Positions 1-11,710 of a DNA stretch of 64,000 bases are shown here, in pieces. The position numbers and the translations under genes were made by a program. The notes under the pieces were generated by a model, which saw only the letters and a program-made list of their open reading frames with translations, was not told the DNA's origin and ran no database searches. The DNA comes from Arachnomyces sp. PD_36. Lineage: Eukaryota; Ascomycota; Eurotiomycetes; Onygenales; Arachnomycetaceae. Each line of letters opens with the position of its first letter. Position 1 is the first letter of the stretch. The stretch spans positions 248,001 to 312,000 of the forward strand of contig JANTQE010000006.1 in the NCBI GenBank assembly GCA_032988195.1, read 5' to 3'.

Positions 1-3000
1 TGTCGGTGTGCGAGTATTCTACCTCATCCGGTAGGCAATTGGCTCCTTACGCGCCTGGATATGCTCCTAAACGACTCGCGAAAACATCCCCCATGATATT
101 CCCCCTGATCGAGGAAAACCTGAGCCTATGCCGAGTCCAATTTTGGCTGGCGACGGTTCACTCATTCATCAACCATTAGAGATCAATGTTTGAAAGACAA
201 CCATGTCAAGATATCAGCAGGATATCGCTTTTTTTTCTCCTCCATTCCTCATTACCTACCTTTGATAAAGACACCCGTACATTCAAGTCCACGCGTTGCT
301 AGTATCTGCTAGCCGGATACCCAAAGATATCATACCTAAAGGCAGAATCCTGATTTAGGATAAATTCTATCTCGTTCATGCTCATATATCAAGCAACAAA
401 TTGACAATGGGCGCCAACCCATTCCCAGTTACAGGCGAAAAACCAATTTTCAAATCATACACTTGAAGAAAGCGTAAAGTCCCAATCAGATTCATATAGC
501 GTTCTTTCGTTCCCAAGAGTTCTTAGCCCGCATCCCAACCGAGGATGCATACCAGTTAAATGATGTTGACAGCTCAAATGCCCTCAACGCTTTATGACTC
601 TCACTCTCATTCTTATCGGGCGTCTCTCCAGGCTGTTTGTTGGCCTGGTTACTAAAAAGACATGCAAACAAGTTTGTCTCAGGCACTATGGGGAGTGGTC
701 AAAGACGATCGACTTGAGTTGGGCCGTGAAAAATAATCATATGCTACCAATCCCCTTCGGAGGCGTCGTCGAACCCGATTAGTGTCGAGCCTTTTTTTGT
801 TAACCTTTTATATTTATGTATCTCCGATTCCTGAGAAAGGCATATATGAAGATATAATTGTAGATGATCGATCTCCACGGTACCAGATATCTTCGTTTCT
901 ACACTGAAGAAACCCGGAGTCTCGAAGAGTATGCACTGATAAGACACTAGGGGCGTCTCCCAACTGGTGTAAGTGCAAGCGAAATATGAACGTACTCCGT
1001 CCCCGATTACCACCTCCCCTTCCGGCAGGGACGATCATAGATGCGGATAGCGCCTGTTATAGCCTGCCAAGAGGTGGTTCCTTTCGACTGCTGCGTATTT
1101 ATTGTTCTGAGTTCCGCGAGGTTCCAAGCGGTCGGGCAAGCCTGAATTCGCACCCTTGAGAGGGGGGCTCTCACTTGTAGGTCACCGAGTACGGAAAGTA
1201 TCATGCAGCTAGCATGATCATTTCTTGCAGACTCCGCAGGTAGGTGAATCACGATAGACATGATTCACAACATCCATCAAGCCCCTACGACGTTGTTAAA
1301 ACACGGTTATTATTGATCGCGTTCCAGTAGTAGCTGAATAGACCGCGGACTGAACCGCGGATAGCGCATTCTAAAAATTGACGCATGTCTTGCGAAGGGT
1401 ATACCCGAGAAAGTCCAAGACGTGGCCAGAGCCGGGAACAAGAAGGCATGTTCAGACTCCGGGTAAGGTTATATCTCCAAGTTTCCGGGCTTCCCCTTTG
1501 GAAGATTAGGTTCAGTCTTAGAAAAACGCTGTTGAAGAGCAGTGTATACGGCCTGATATAGAGATAAGATGGCTTCACGGGTTGAAGTCGCAGCGGCAAG
1601 CAATATGTGGTTGGAAAGTGTTGGTGACGTGCCAGTTATTCGGTCCATTGTGAAGTGAGGCTCTATAGCAGCTGGGTATGGTCAGGCGATGAGTTTTGTG
1701 TTCGTAGGGAGACATGACGTCCAGTATAAGAGGAACAACCCATCATATACTGTCATCAGTAAATTAAATAGCCTCAAGATCTTGTCTCACACGATGAGCA
1801 CCTGATCCTCTGAACCCCTTACCTTGACTTCAGAGGTACATCATTTCTACATCGGAGATGTACCCCCGAGGTATATATCTCACATTTCGTACCCTCCCCC
1901 TTACCCGACCTCAAAAAAACAATGGGGAAACAAACAGCTTCCTCCTGTAGGTCTCCGGGGAAGTGAGTGGGGTTGTGCAGGTAACCGCACATACACGGAG
2001 AAACCACCATTATCCGGGTAGCCGAATAATGCAATCACGGCTCTGGTCTGAAACAGTAGTACAGATGGCGGATGTCGAAATAGGCGTCTTCTTTTCTTTT
2101 CTTTTTTTTCGTTGGCTGGGAGGGAAAGATACGCATAATATGGACGAGGAAGGCTTTCTAAGAGCCTCGCGGCATCCTTTTTGCCTCACTCATCCCAGAG
2201 ATAGACCCAGGCGGTTTGGGAGGTGCAGGCTGATGTGGCACCTGTCAGACTCTGATCGCATGTCTTCTTTTTTTTTCGTTTCCTCCTATCCCCTCATGTC
2301 TAATTATCTGCAGCCGATGAATCCCGATTCGAGGAGAGAGAGTGAGCAGTTTTTTTAGAGCAATCAATTGGTGAAATGGCGGGATGCGGCGAATGAATGG
2401 GGCGAGGATGAGAAGACGAGGCTGGCCAGTGGGACATGACAGATGCCGGCGCAGTCGTGTAACCCGAGGGGATAAGTCACGAGAGGGGGGTTGAGACCTT
2501 GGCTTGTCTACCGCAACGACAGGAGGAGGGAATAACGCAGGATAGTAAGGCAAGGCGAGGCTGGGAGGCGCCGAGGTTGGTAGGAATCATGCCACCAAGC
2601 CGTGGAAAATGAGAGGCCAGGGAGGTATCGTAGAATAGATAGTAATTTGAGCCTTGAGGTGCTTTTGATTCTGCAGGCCTCCATTCTGGGAGTTGCTGGT
2701 CTCAATACTTCAGATAAGTACTCGGTACGCAACTATGCAATGCCGTGCGAACAATTTGGATGCTTCTTATATAAAGAATTTTCGGTCGTATAAATCAGAT
2801 ACAACAAATTGTGACATAGCCAAGGCATGCTTGGTTTCCGAACAGAGAAACAAAGCAGTAAAGATAATTGGAAGTTCATCAGAAAGGGATGATATCCCCA
2901 ACTTGACGCCGTTGAGGTGTTGAACAGGGGACACGTGACAGGTCGGACCTCAATATCAGCCAGCCATTCCGCTGCCGTTGACTGCAGTGAGGGATACAAT

Positions 3001-5270
3001 CTCAGCCATGACATGAAACTGAAGTTATGCCAGAATATCAGGTTCGGGCGTAAACAACCCAAGAATGGTACACGATGAAAGAGAATCTCAGCTTCAACGA
3101 CACGGTTGAAACAAGCAAGGGTCACAATCATGCTTATCGCGGTGAGTCCAGGCTCCCAGGCTTCCAAGATCAATAAATTAATTGATATTGATGCTTAAAG
3201 CTTGGGAACCGGTGACAGCAGGGAGACGGTTATCCGACACCCGTGCTTTGTCCACCGTGCAGCGCAAAATTAATTTATCTCGACGGCTAGAAAGTGGGAA
3301 AGATTAATTAAATCCCTACGATGCGGTACGAACAACGATGCCACGAGTTTGGCGATCCACCAGAAAATAAATTGGACGAAGGATCCTTGTTCAGAGACAT
3401 CGTCGCCGTGAGCTCGAGTTTTGAGATGCGGACGGCTGAGACATGGGAACACGTTTGGAGTCCCGAAATGCGAGAGAAAAAAAGGTGGTCGGTCGGCAAT
3501 GCTGAGACCAAAGATAGGGTCGGGTTTCCCTCCTTCATGATGTTGAGAACTAGACTGCAGATATACAAACCAAATCATTGGCAAGAGATCGATGTCAAAT
3601 TGTCAATCAATAACCGAAACCAACAGAAACCGTGCCTCCCTTCTGGCTTTCCTTCGCCGTGCGGCAAAGGGTGGGAGAGTGAAGGCGGAGATGGACAACA
3701 GAACCTGGGACTTCATCAATCCCTTGCATGATCGTCGTGGTTGACAGAAAATCGAGAACGCAGACACGAGTCGCTGCGGAGAGTTGTTGAGAATAAATTG
3801 GGAAGGTGGAAAGCCAGATCAGCTTCTCAAGACATCAAACAATTGATCAACTGGGTCGGATGTCCTGTCACCTCTTTATTTCTGGCGACAGACACGAACA
3901 ACGGCGTCGTGGGAGATGCTCTCAATAAATTTTTTGCTGCGGTTGGAATTTGGGAGGGACAGAGCCGTCAATCAGTCGACCGCAGTCGAACCAGGATCAA
4001 GGAGAATATCAACCCCAGATCGAATGCTGTTTGAGGGTTGCTGATCACAGATCTCAACTTCAGGCAGCCAGTGGGAGACCGGAAGTCTTCGGTGGCTTTT
4101 TTTTTTTGCTTTCTTTATTCTATGTATTCCTGTGTACAGATGACACGCAGGTATTCGGGCTTCAAGAGCACAAACCAATATTTCTGACAGCTCGTTGACT
4201 TATTATTATGGGACGATGACTTGAGGATATCAATAATCAGAGGTGTCTTTGAGGATGGCTAGACAGCCATGCATGTCGATTTCTCTATCTGGCAGCTTTG
4301 CGGGTTCTGGTCGCTCAGCACGGGCACTTGTCAGATCATCCTTGGTGGAGATTGAGGCGGGTCAACTGGGGCATCTTTGAAGACTCCACCAGTCTCCAGA
4401 AGTCAAAGGAAAGAAAGGCTCAAAGAGGACCGACAGTGGAAGCGGACTCGTGCTTCAGACCTAAAAGGAGACGCGGCGATGGTCATCCTACCCCGATCAT
4501 TATCGACGATGGGCTTCATCATCCCATGGATCCATTGAAGGCTGTGGAGGGCCCGAACAAAGGGCTGGCCTAATCATATCGAACATCTCGCTGTCTTGTG
4601 TCTTTTAACTTTGTTAAGCTATTGAGGATTGTTACTCTAACTTGAGACTTCGCCATATATAATGCTCCCTCGTCGTTGTACAGTTGCCGATGTCTGCTGT
4701 ATGGAGGACTTGCTTGTGTGTCAAGATGTGACAAGGGGATGTCTTTCTCCATTCGTCTTCGTCCTCGTCTTCGTCTTCTTGTTGGATACTTGTCGTCTAC
4801 CTCCTTTTCTTCTCCTTTGATATCTCTTCAAGAGCACAAGAATACGAGAACGACCAGAAAGAAGTACAGATACCAATAGCTCCCTCCGAAAAGAGTAGCC
4901 CTCCCCTACTAGATCCATGTACAAGTACAACTGAAAGATCGACTGACTTGTCAAACCCTTGTCGTCGTTAAGCTTGTGTCATCCATGTACCGGAGAGATA
5001 CTTTGCGGGTACATCGATCATCCTAGTAACTTGTAGCCACCGTCAAGAATCATCCAAGTCACTCTCCAGCTCAGCTATTGGCATCGTAAATATTTCTTGA
5101 TATTCATTTTTTATCTTATTTTTCTTTTTTAATCGGACTTCAACTTCATCTTCATTCTTCATCTTTACCCATCTTGTCCTACACTTTCTTGACATCTTTA
5201 AAAAGGGCAATAAGGTATCTTCCATAGACAACCCAAACTCTCTCCTCTCCCTCAACCTTCCATCAGGCCC
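1..5270. other. Long stretch without a supportable gene
   Basis: All open frames here are short, lack recognisable domains and cannot be joined into a convincing spliced gene on either strand. The stretch has scattered T-rich and A-rich runs (for example around 2093-2112 and 4096-4110) but no obvious transposase, terminal repeat, tRNA or 5S rRNA sequence. It could be promoter and upstream DNA of the Pumilio gene, hold a non-coding transcript, or be a decayed repeat. Its length stands out in a window where genes otherwise follow each other every 2-3 kb. Confidence 0.6.
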
Positions 5271-6532
5271 CGTTGTGTCATGATGCTTCCGTCTGTGTGA
5301 CAGTTTTGGTTTCCCTTTCGACCTTTTCCCTTGGTCAGCCCTTCCCGCCAGGTTCCAGTTCTTTGTCCTCTCTCTCCTCCCTCAACATTCCCGTCTCAAC
5401 CTTTCTCTCTCTTCTCTCTCTCCTCTTTGCTCTTTAACCCTTCCTCTCGACTAATCACATCCCTCTTATCTCTGTTCGTCGCTTTTGTTTCCGGCCGCGA
5501 GCAGCTTCTTGAGCAACACACACCGCATTCCTCCATTCCTCCCCTTCCCACCCCTGGTCCTGGACCTCCCTCACTACTCTTCCCTCATTCCCCTTCCTCT
5601 TTATACCTATAAACGTCTCCTCTCCCCAGAAAATAAACCCCCTTACCTCCTCGATCCTTCCCTCCCAACTTCAAAAACCGAGTCGTGACCCCCCTCCGGT
5701 CGATACTTGAAACTCCGACGAAAGATACATATGAAAGACAACCAGCGGGACCAGGAACCCCAGGAGTGTGTACGGAGGGACGTGGACTTCGTTCGACACA
5801 TGCAGCCAATCCCATCTACCACGGATACCTGCTGAAGATTGCGCCGCTGGCAAACGAAGGAAGAGAGAGAGAGAGAGAGACGGGGAAAATCGAGAGGAAG
5901 AAGGCTTTACGCTGCCCCTCCCGCCCATTGTCGCCTTGCGTCTTGCGTCCAACCTGAACGCCGCTTTCGCTCCCCCCTTCGTTCTCCCTTCCTGAAACCG
6001 CCTTTTCTCCTTCCTCCCTTCCGACCGGTTGTTTCGTTGCTCGACCTTTATTATTATTATATTTTTTACTACCTTCACAAACAAGCTACTCTTCTTCTTC
6101 CTCCTTCCTCCTACCTTTCCCTCCCTCTTCCCCAGTCCATTCCTCATCTCATGTACACTGTAAATGTCCTTTGATATCTTCGTCGCCTCTGAAGATTTCG
6201 ATTGGAATCTCATGCCCTTGGTGAGCGCATTCCTTCCTATCCTCCTAGCTCTACTCCGAGCTCCCCTGGACCCTCGTCTTTTGGGCTCATCGAACTGACT
6301 TTGGATTACTTCGTCGCAGTCATATATTCTTCTCTCAGTGCAACTATTCTCGTCTGTATGATCCTCAGCAAATAAAGATCCGTTACCTACCTCCAACTAC
6401 AAATCCAACGACTCCAGAAATCCTTTGTACCATCTCCTCCGCGTTCCTACCTGCAAATACTTGCCTCACATACCACCAAACCACATACACATACCTTCTC
6501 ATTTCCACCCCGGAAATAACTCCTCGGAAATT
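5270..6532 (+). promoter_or_regulatory. Pyrimidine-rich promoter and 5' leader of the Pumilio gene, with upstream ORFs
   Basis: From about 5330 to 6130 the plus strand is dominated by C and T runs, as is common around transcription starts of filamentous fungi. At least five upstream ATGs open short frames before the Pumilio start at 6533: 5280-5300, 5731-5835 (34 codons), 6151-6174, an overlapping frame 6164-6298 (44 codons) and 6357-6374. If transcription starts near 5300 the leader exceeds 1 kb and most of these would be uORFs, suggesting translational control. An intron in the leader is possible (GTGAGC near 6221) but not proven. Confidence 0.5.
5861..5880. repeat. (GA)n microsatellite in the Pumilio leader
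   Basis: An uninterrupted run of about ten GA units sits in an otherwise pyrimidine-rich leader. On the transcript it would be a purine tract. Confidence 0.9.
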
Positions 6533-9500
6533 ATGGCATCGGCCATGACAACAAGCTCAGCAGCACATAATGTGGGTAATTTCCTTTCTCTGGATATTTG
6601 CGACGGAACCGATTGGTTAACAAGAATCGATCTCAGGGCCGGAACGATCGTGTCTCAGGGCTCGGGTCATCTTCCACTGTCAACGGTAGCGATCGTCCGC
6701 GTCCAGCACATAGCGCAAGCATGGGGAAAGGCTTTGGAAGTGGAAAATCGAGCTGGACAAGCAATATCTGGGGGAATGCAAACCTAGGGGGGAGCTTTGC
6801 CGATGGTGCAGCTGACGCGACCCTTGCAAGGGGTATGTCTGTTGGTATCAATTTGATTTGAGGCATGTACTAACGGCTAGATGCAGACCAGAACGGCCAT
6901 CAGAAGAATTCGGTGGAAAATGCTTTCGAAGGGAAATCTGGCTCCGGATCCCTGCTACCTTCATCAGAATCCGACGGCTGGAATGGACGCCCCAATCTCC
7001 CGTGGAACACTGTTAGCTCCACGTCCCCAGCACTGTCAATGGCTCAGTGCAAACCTATTACTGCTTCGCCGCGCCAGCATCACCACCGTGATCGCAGTAC
7101 CCCTGGCCTGAATGATAATGGAGACGGAACCTCGTATTTCTCCATTGGTCGGTCTTCCGCGATGGCTCCTAACCCAACTCATTCCACCCAGAACGCCTTT
7201 TTAAGCACGTCTCCCGATTCTTTCCCAACATCTACCGGTTCAGAAGTACCTCAATTCGGTGGTTTTAATACCTTCAGGCCTGACGGGCAACAAATGAACT
7301 CGACCGCATTTGGAAACAGTACCATGGGCCCTGGACTACAAAGCCAGGCGGCCCTATCAGTTGGTGAAAGGGATATGTCTTTCTTGGACAGTACCTTGAA
7401 CTCCAACGTACAGTCCTTCGCCCAAAATAATGCTGATCCCAGCTCGCAATCTCACATGCGATCCACTGGGTCGTCACCCTATACCCATCTCTCCCGCAAC
7501 TCCGCCTCATTCATCACTCGACGACCAGCCCATTCTGCTCACCCATCCTTCCATTCCGAATCCCACGGGACCGAAAACTCCTATCTAAAAGACCAGGACA
7601 GCCTCACTGCCGGTCTTGGAAAGCTCTACCTCAATAATGACCGACCCAGCTTCCATCCACAGGCTCAGCTCCAAAGGCCATCATACCGAACCCATTCCTC
7701 ATACGATCAGTCTTTAAACAGGTTCAAGTACCAGCTAGCAGCGGAGGACACTGGTTACCAGGGAGTCACCCCATACACAACAGATCAAATGCTAGACCCG
7801 CAGACCAACAACCAGCCAAAGGTTCCTCAGTTCGGTGAGCGATCTTCTGGTTCACCTAACGCGAGCGATTATACCCGAGGAATAAACAGCCCGTTTTATT
7901 CATCCAGTGGAACACCTCCAGTTACTACCGGTCAATTTCGGAATCAGTCGGGGAGTCGGTTATCTAACCAGGCACCCGATGCTCAGGCTGCACTCTTGGA
8001 GCGCAAGCTACGTGGCCTGCAGCAAGACCAGCAGGATTACATGCAAACCCTAGTGAACCCATTGCAACCACGTATACCCTTTCAGAATATGTACGACTTT
8101 ACAAACTACCCTGGAGCAAAACTTAGCCCCTTGCCTGGCTTTTATCCCATGCCACATCTCAACAACCTGGCAGCTGCTCCAGTGGTTTCGAGAGGTCCAC
8201 GTGAAAACGATCCGAACCAGATCACCCGAAGTCCATTGTTGGAAGAATTTCGGGCAAATAGCAAGGGAAACAAGCGTTATGAGTTGAAGGTATGTTACTT
8301 ACTTTACCTATTTCATCTGATGTTACAGAGTGCAGGGGTTAACATTGAGACATAGGACATTTACAACCACATCGTCGAGTTTAGTGGCGATCAACATGGA
8401 TCTCGATTCATTCAACAGAAACTCGAGACAGCCAATAGCGATGAGAAGGATCAGGTCTTCCGTGAAATACAGCCTAATTCTCTGCAGCTTATGGGAGATG
8501 TTTTTGGAAACTATGTTGTACAGAAATTATTCGAACATGGCAACCAGCCACAGAAGAAGATACTTGCCAACCAGATGAAGGGACACATCCTGACGCTCTC
8601 GACGCAGATGTACGGGTGCCGTGTTGTGCAGAAGGTGAGTAGTTGCCTACCAGAATTTTTCTTTTGCTGATCACTAACTCTGGACAGGCATTGGAACATA
8701 TCCTGACTGACCAACAAGCATCCATGGTTAAAGAACTTGAGCACCACGTTCTCAAGTGTGTAAGGGACCAAAATGGCAACCATGTGATCCAGAAAGCGAT
8801 CGAAAGAGTCCCTTCGCAACATATCCAATTCATCATCAACAACTTTAAGGGCCAGATCCACCGTCATGCCACTCACCCTTACGGATGTCGGGTCATCCAG
8901 CGAATGCTGGAACACTGCGAAGAGTCCGAGCGACAGTTCATCCTTACCGAACTTCACACCTGTGCGGCCAGCCTTATCCCGGATCAGTTCGGAAATTATG
9001 TCATCCAGCACGTCATCGAGAACGGCGAAGAGGAGGATCGGGCTCGGATGATCTCGATCGTTATCTCGCAGCTACTTGTCTTCTCCAAGCACAAGTTTGC
9101 TAGTAATGTCGTCGAGAAAAGCATTGAGTTCGGTGAACAGGGCCAGCGTACTGAGATACTACGACTCCTGGTCGCTCGGAATGAGAAAGGAGAAAGTCCT
9201 TTGCTGGGCCTCATGCGTGATCAGTATGGGAACTACGTCATACGTACGTGCTTCAAAATCACTCCTCTTTATGTATACATGGAAGTTTTAGGCTAATACC
9301 CTCACAGAGAAAGTGCTTGGTCAACTCAAGGATGCCGAGCGTGAAGCTCTTGTGGAGCAGATCAAGCCTCAGCTATCCCAACTGAAGAAATTCAGCTATG
9401 GGAAACAGATTGTTGCCATTGAGAAGCTCATATTCAATTCGAGCGGCTCCAGCCCGGACACCCGTACAGCCGCAACTACCCCTAACTCTCGAAGCTCGTC

Positions 9501-9726
9501 ATCATCACATCATTCGTCCCAGTCCCTGACAGACTTGGACCCTTCAACAGGCGCTGCTACCGGCGTTGTATCGACTCCAGCGCTAACAGATGCTCAGAGT
9601 TCGAGGGGTAGCTCGCTTCCGAGTACGAACACCAGCACTGTTGATGGCCCTGTTGGCTCCCGGAAGCCAGGCTTGTCGCCCACCATCCCGACCGCAGAGG
9701 CCATGATCAATACTGTGGACAATTAA
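6533..9726 (+). CDS. puf3: Puf3-type Pumilio-family RNA-binding protein
   Basis: A PUF protein binds 3' UTR elements and controls mRNA decay or translation in the cytoplasm; yeast Puf3 acts on nuclear-encoded mitochondrial mRNAs. Exons are 6533-6571, 6625-6832, 6887-8289, 8356-8634, 8688-9243 and 9308-9726, giving 967 residues. The second intron has a TACTAAC branch site; its acceptor could also be at 6880, adding two residues. The N-terminal 530 residues are Ser/Asn/Gln-rich and probably disordered. Eight Pumilio repeats fill about residues 530-872, followed by a Ser/Thr-rich tail. Base-reading residues in repeats 1 to 8 are SR-Q, NY-Q, CR-Q, NH-Q, CR-Q, NY-Q, SN-E and NY-Q, which by the Pumilio code predict UGUANAUA. 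The repeat order and the YELKDIYNHIVEF start are Puf3-like. The start is the first ATG in frame; the N-terminal splice sites are the least certain part. Confidence 0.92.
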
Positions 9727-11710
9727 GAGGTACTACCTCTTATCCTCCTATCATATACTTGATATATTGCTCCATCTCCTCCCCTATCCTCTCGTCCTTC
9801 CTTATCTTCTACGCGATTAGATGATATGTAAAGGAATATTAGCGCATATACATGGTACCGGACGTCATCGACATATCTATTATACCATCCACTCCAGCCA
9901 CTATGGTACCTCAACTATACGGTACCTCACCAACCGAATCAGGCTAGAACATAATTCACGAACAAAAACGGAACAATGGAAACCACCTCTTGCTTATGAT
10001 ATTTCTATATCTCACCTTTTAATAGACAGACAAAATCGGTCGTCCATTCCAGTTTTCGAGATATTCTCTCTCCTATCTACCTATCTATCTCCCTTTGTCA
10101 CGACGCGCATACATCCGTTTTCGGTTGGTACGAAAAAAGAACGACAGAACTTTTGCAAGTAAGAAACAAAGAAAGAAAGATTTCACGGGTGTTTTATAAT
10201 TCATTTAATAACCGTCCTCCTTCCCTTATTCTCCCGGTTTTTCGGAATGGCGTTGCGTGTCACTTTTCTTTTCTTTTATCTAAGATATAACCCTACCTAC
10301 CTCTTGCGAAGCGAGGGTCGGTAAACGCGGGCTTACTATGAAAATGTCAATGGGGGAAGGGAAATGGAAATACAAACGGGCGTGGAGGAATATATGGAAA
10401 GCTCGTTCTCGCTCTTATTTCACCCCTCGCAGTTATTGCATTTATGGGTTTCTTTTTTTTATTAATTCTGTCCCCCTTTTCTTTTCCCTTTCTTTTCTTT
10501 CTAAGGGTGTTATTACTGATAACTTTTGTCTTTTTTTCTCTCTCTTCTTCACGACGTAGCCTCATGATAAAGATATATATATAATTCTTTCTCCCCTTTC
10601 TTTTCGAGTGTATCTAGCTTTTTTCTCTTCTTTTCTCTTTCCTTTCTTCTTCTCTTGTTTCTTCTACTGGAGACAAAAGTTCAACAACTTCACTCCTTTT
10701 ATGATTCTTTCGGGGTCTTTTTTTCGTTTCGATTTCCTCTGGGTATATGGGTATAGGTACGCGATGAGAACGCGATGGGAATGGAAGAACCTATCTATCT
10801 ACTGAGAATGACTCTGATGAAAACACTTACTTATACGCGGGACTTTAGTCTAATTTATTCGATGTCTTCTTTTGAATATTTGCTTGTAGGTGAATCGACA
10901 AACAGCTGTGATCATGGGGAAATATATAAGGTCCTACCTGTGATAGTACTTTAGTGTGGCTGCCAGGCAAAAATATATAAAAGTTTACTCAGTGCTCCTT
11001 GATGGCGCTTGGAGTCATCACTATTAGTAGATGACAATCACCGGGACATAAAAATGTCAATAACGACGGTCAGTGTACTCTATCCGGATATCCATAAGAT
11101 TCACTTAATTTTTCATTGTTTTCATTGAATTTTCCCCTATCTATCAACTGTCACCTCAGCCATCGCAGCTCATCTATCATCCTAGGTAGGTAGCAGGCAA
11201 GGAGGGAAGGCCAAGCAAAGTATGAAAAATAAAAACATTATTTGCAAGGTGCCAGAAGAAGAATCGTAAAGGAATGAGGTTAAAAAGAAGAGAAAGCCAT
11301 GCATAACTTTTTGTGTGCTTTTTTGTGTGTTCGCGCTGAGGGCTAAGAAAACTCCATAATTTCGTAACAACTGTCATGCTTCAGATCTTTTTTTGTCTCG
11401 TTCGTTCGAAGAAAACGCTCTTTCTACCAGCTTTTGCCATTTTTGGGAAGTCTGACTTCTTCAGTTTGAAGAAAGGTTGGGCGTGGCGATGATGAGAGAA
11501 AGGGAATTAACGCGAAGTGAAACAGTGAGAAGAAGGCAAAAACTTTTGGTGAGGGGTATGAATAGTAAGGAAAAGGTCATATATCACAGAGATGAGGTGG
11601 TGGACGTTTCAATGTACATAGATGGTGTGAATAGGGAAAGGTGAGTAGTGTTTTGAGAGAGTAGTCGTCGAGAAATATGCAGGCTGATAGCCAGCTTGCC
11701 GCGCGGGAGC
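9727..11710. other. Shared 3' region between Pumilio and TSC2 genes
   Basis: The two genes converge here. The stretch holds T-rich tracts (about 10447-10740), TATATA-like elements and no supported ORF, so it is best read as two long 3' UTRs and terminators facing each other. Nothing else is visible. Confidence 0.5.

Noticed and set aside
2733..3173. 146-codon minus-strand frame
   Set aside because: No domain, signal or splice continuation is apparent, and its composition looks random.
5671..6396. 241-codon open frame on the minus strand
   Set aside because: It is the complement of the pyrimidine-rich puf3 leader, starts with GTG, and its Lys/Arg/Ser-rich content is what such a tract gives by chance.
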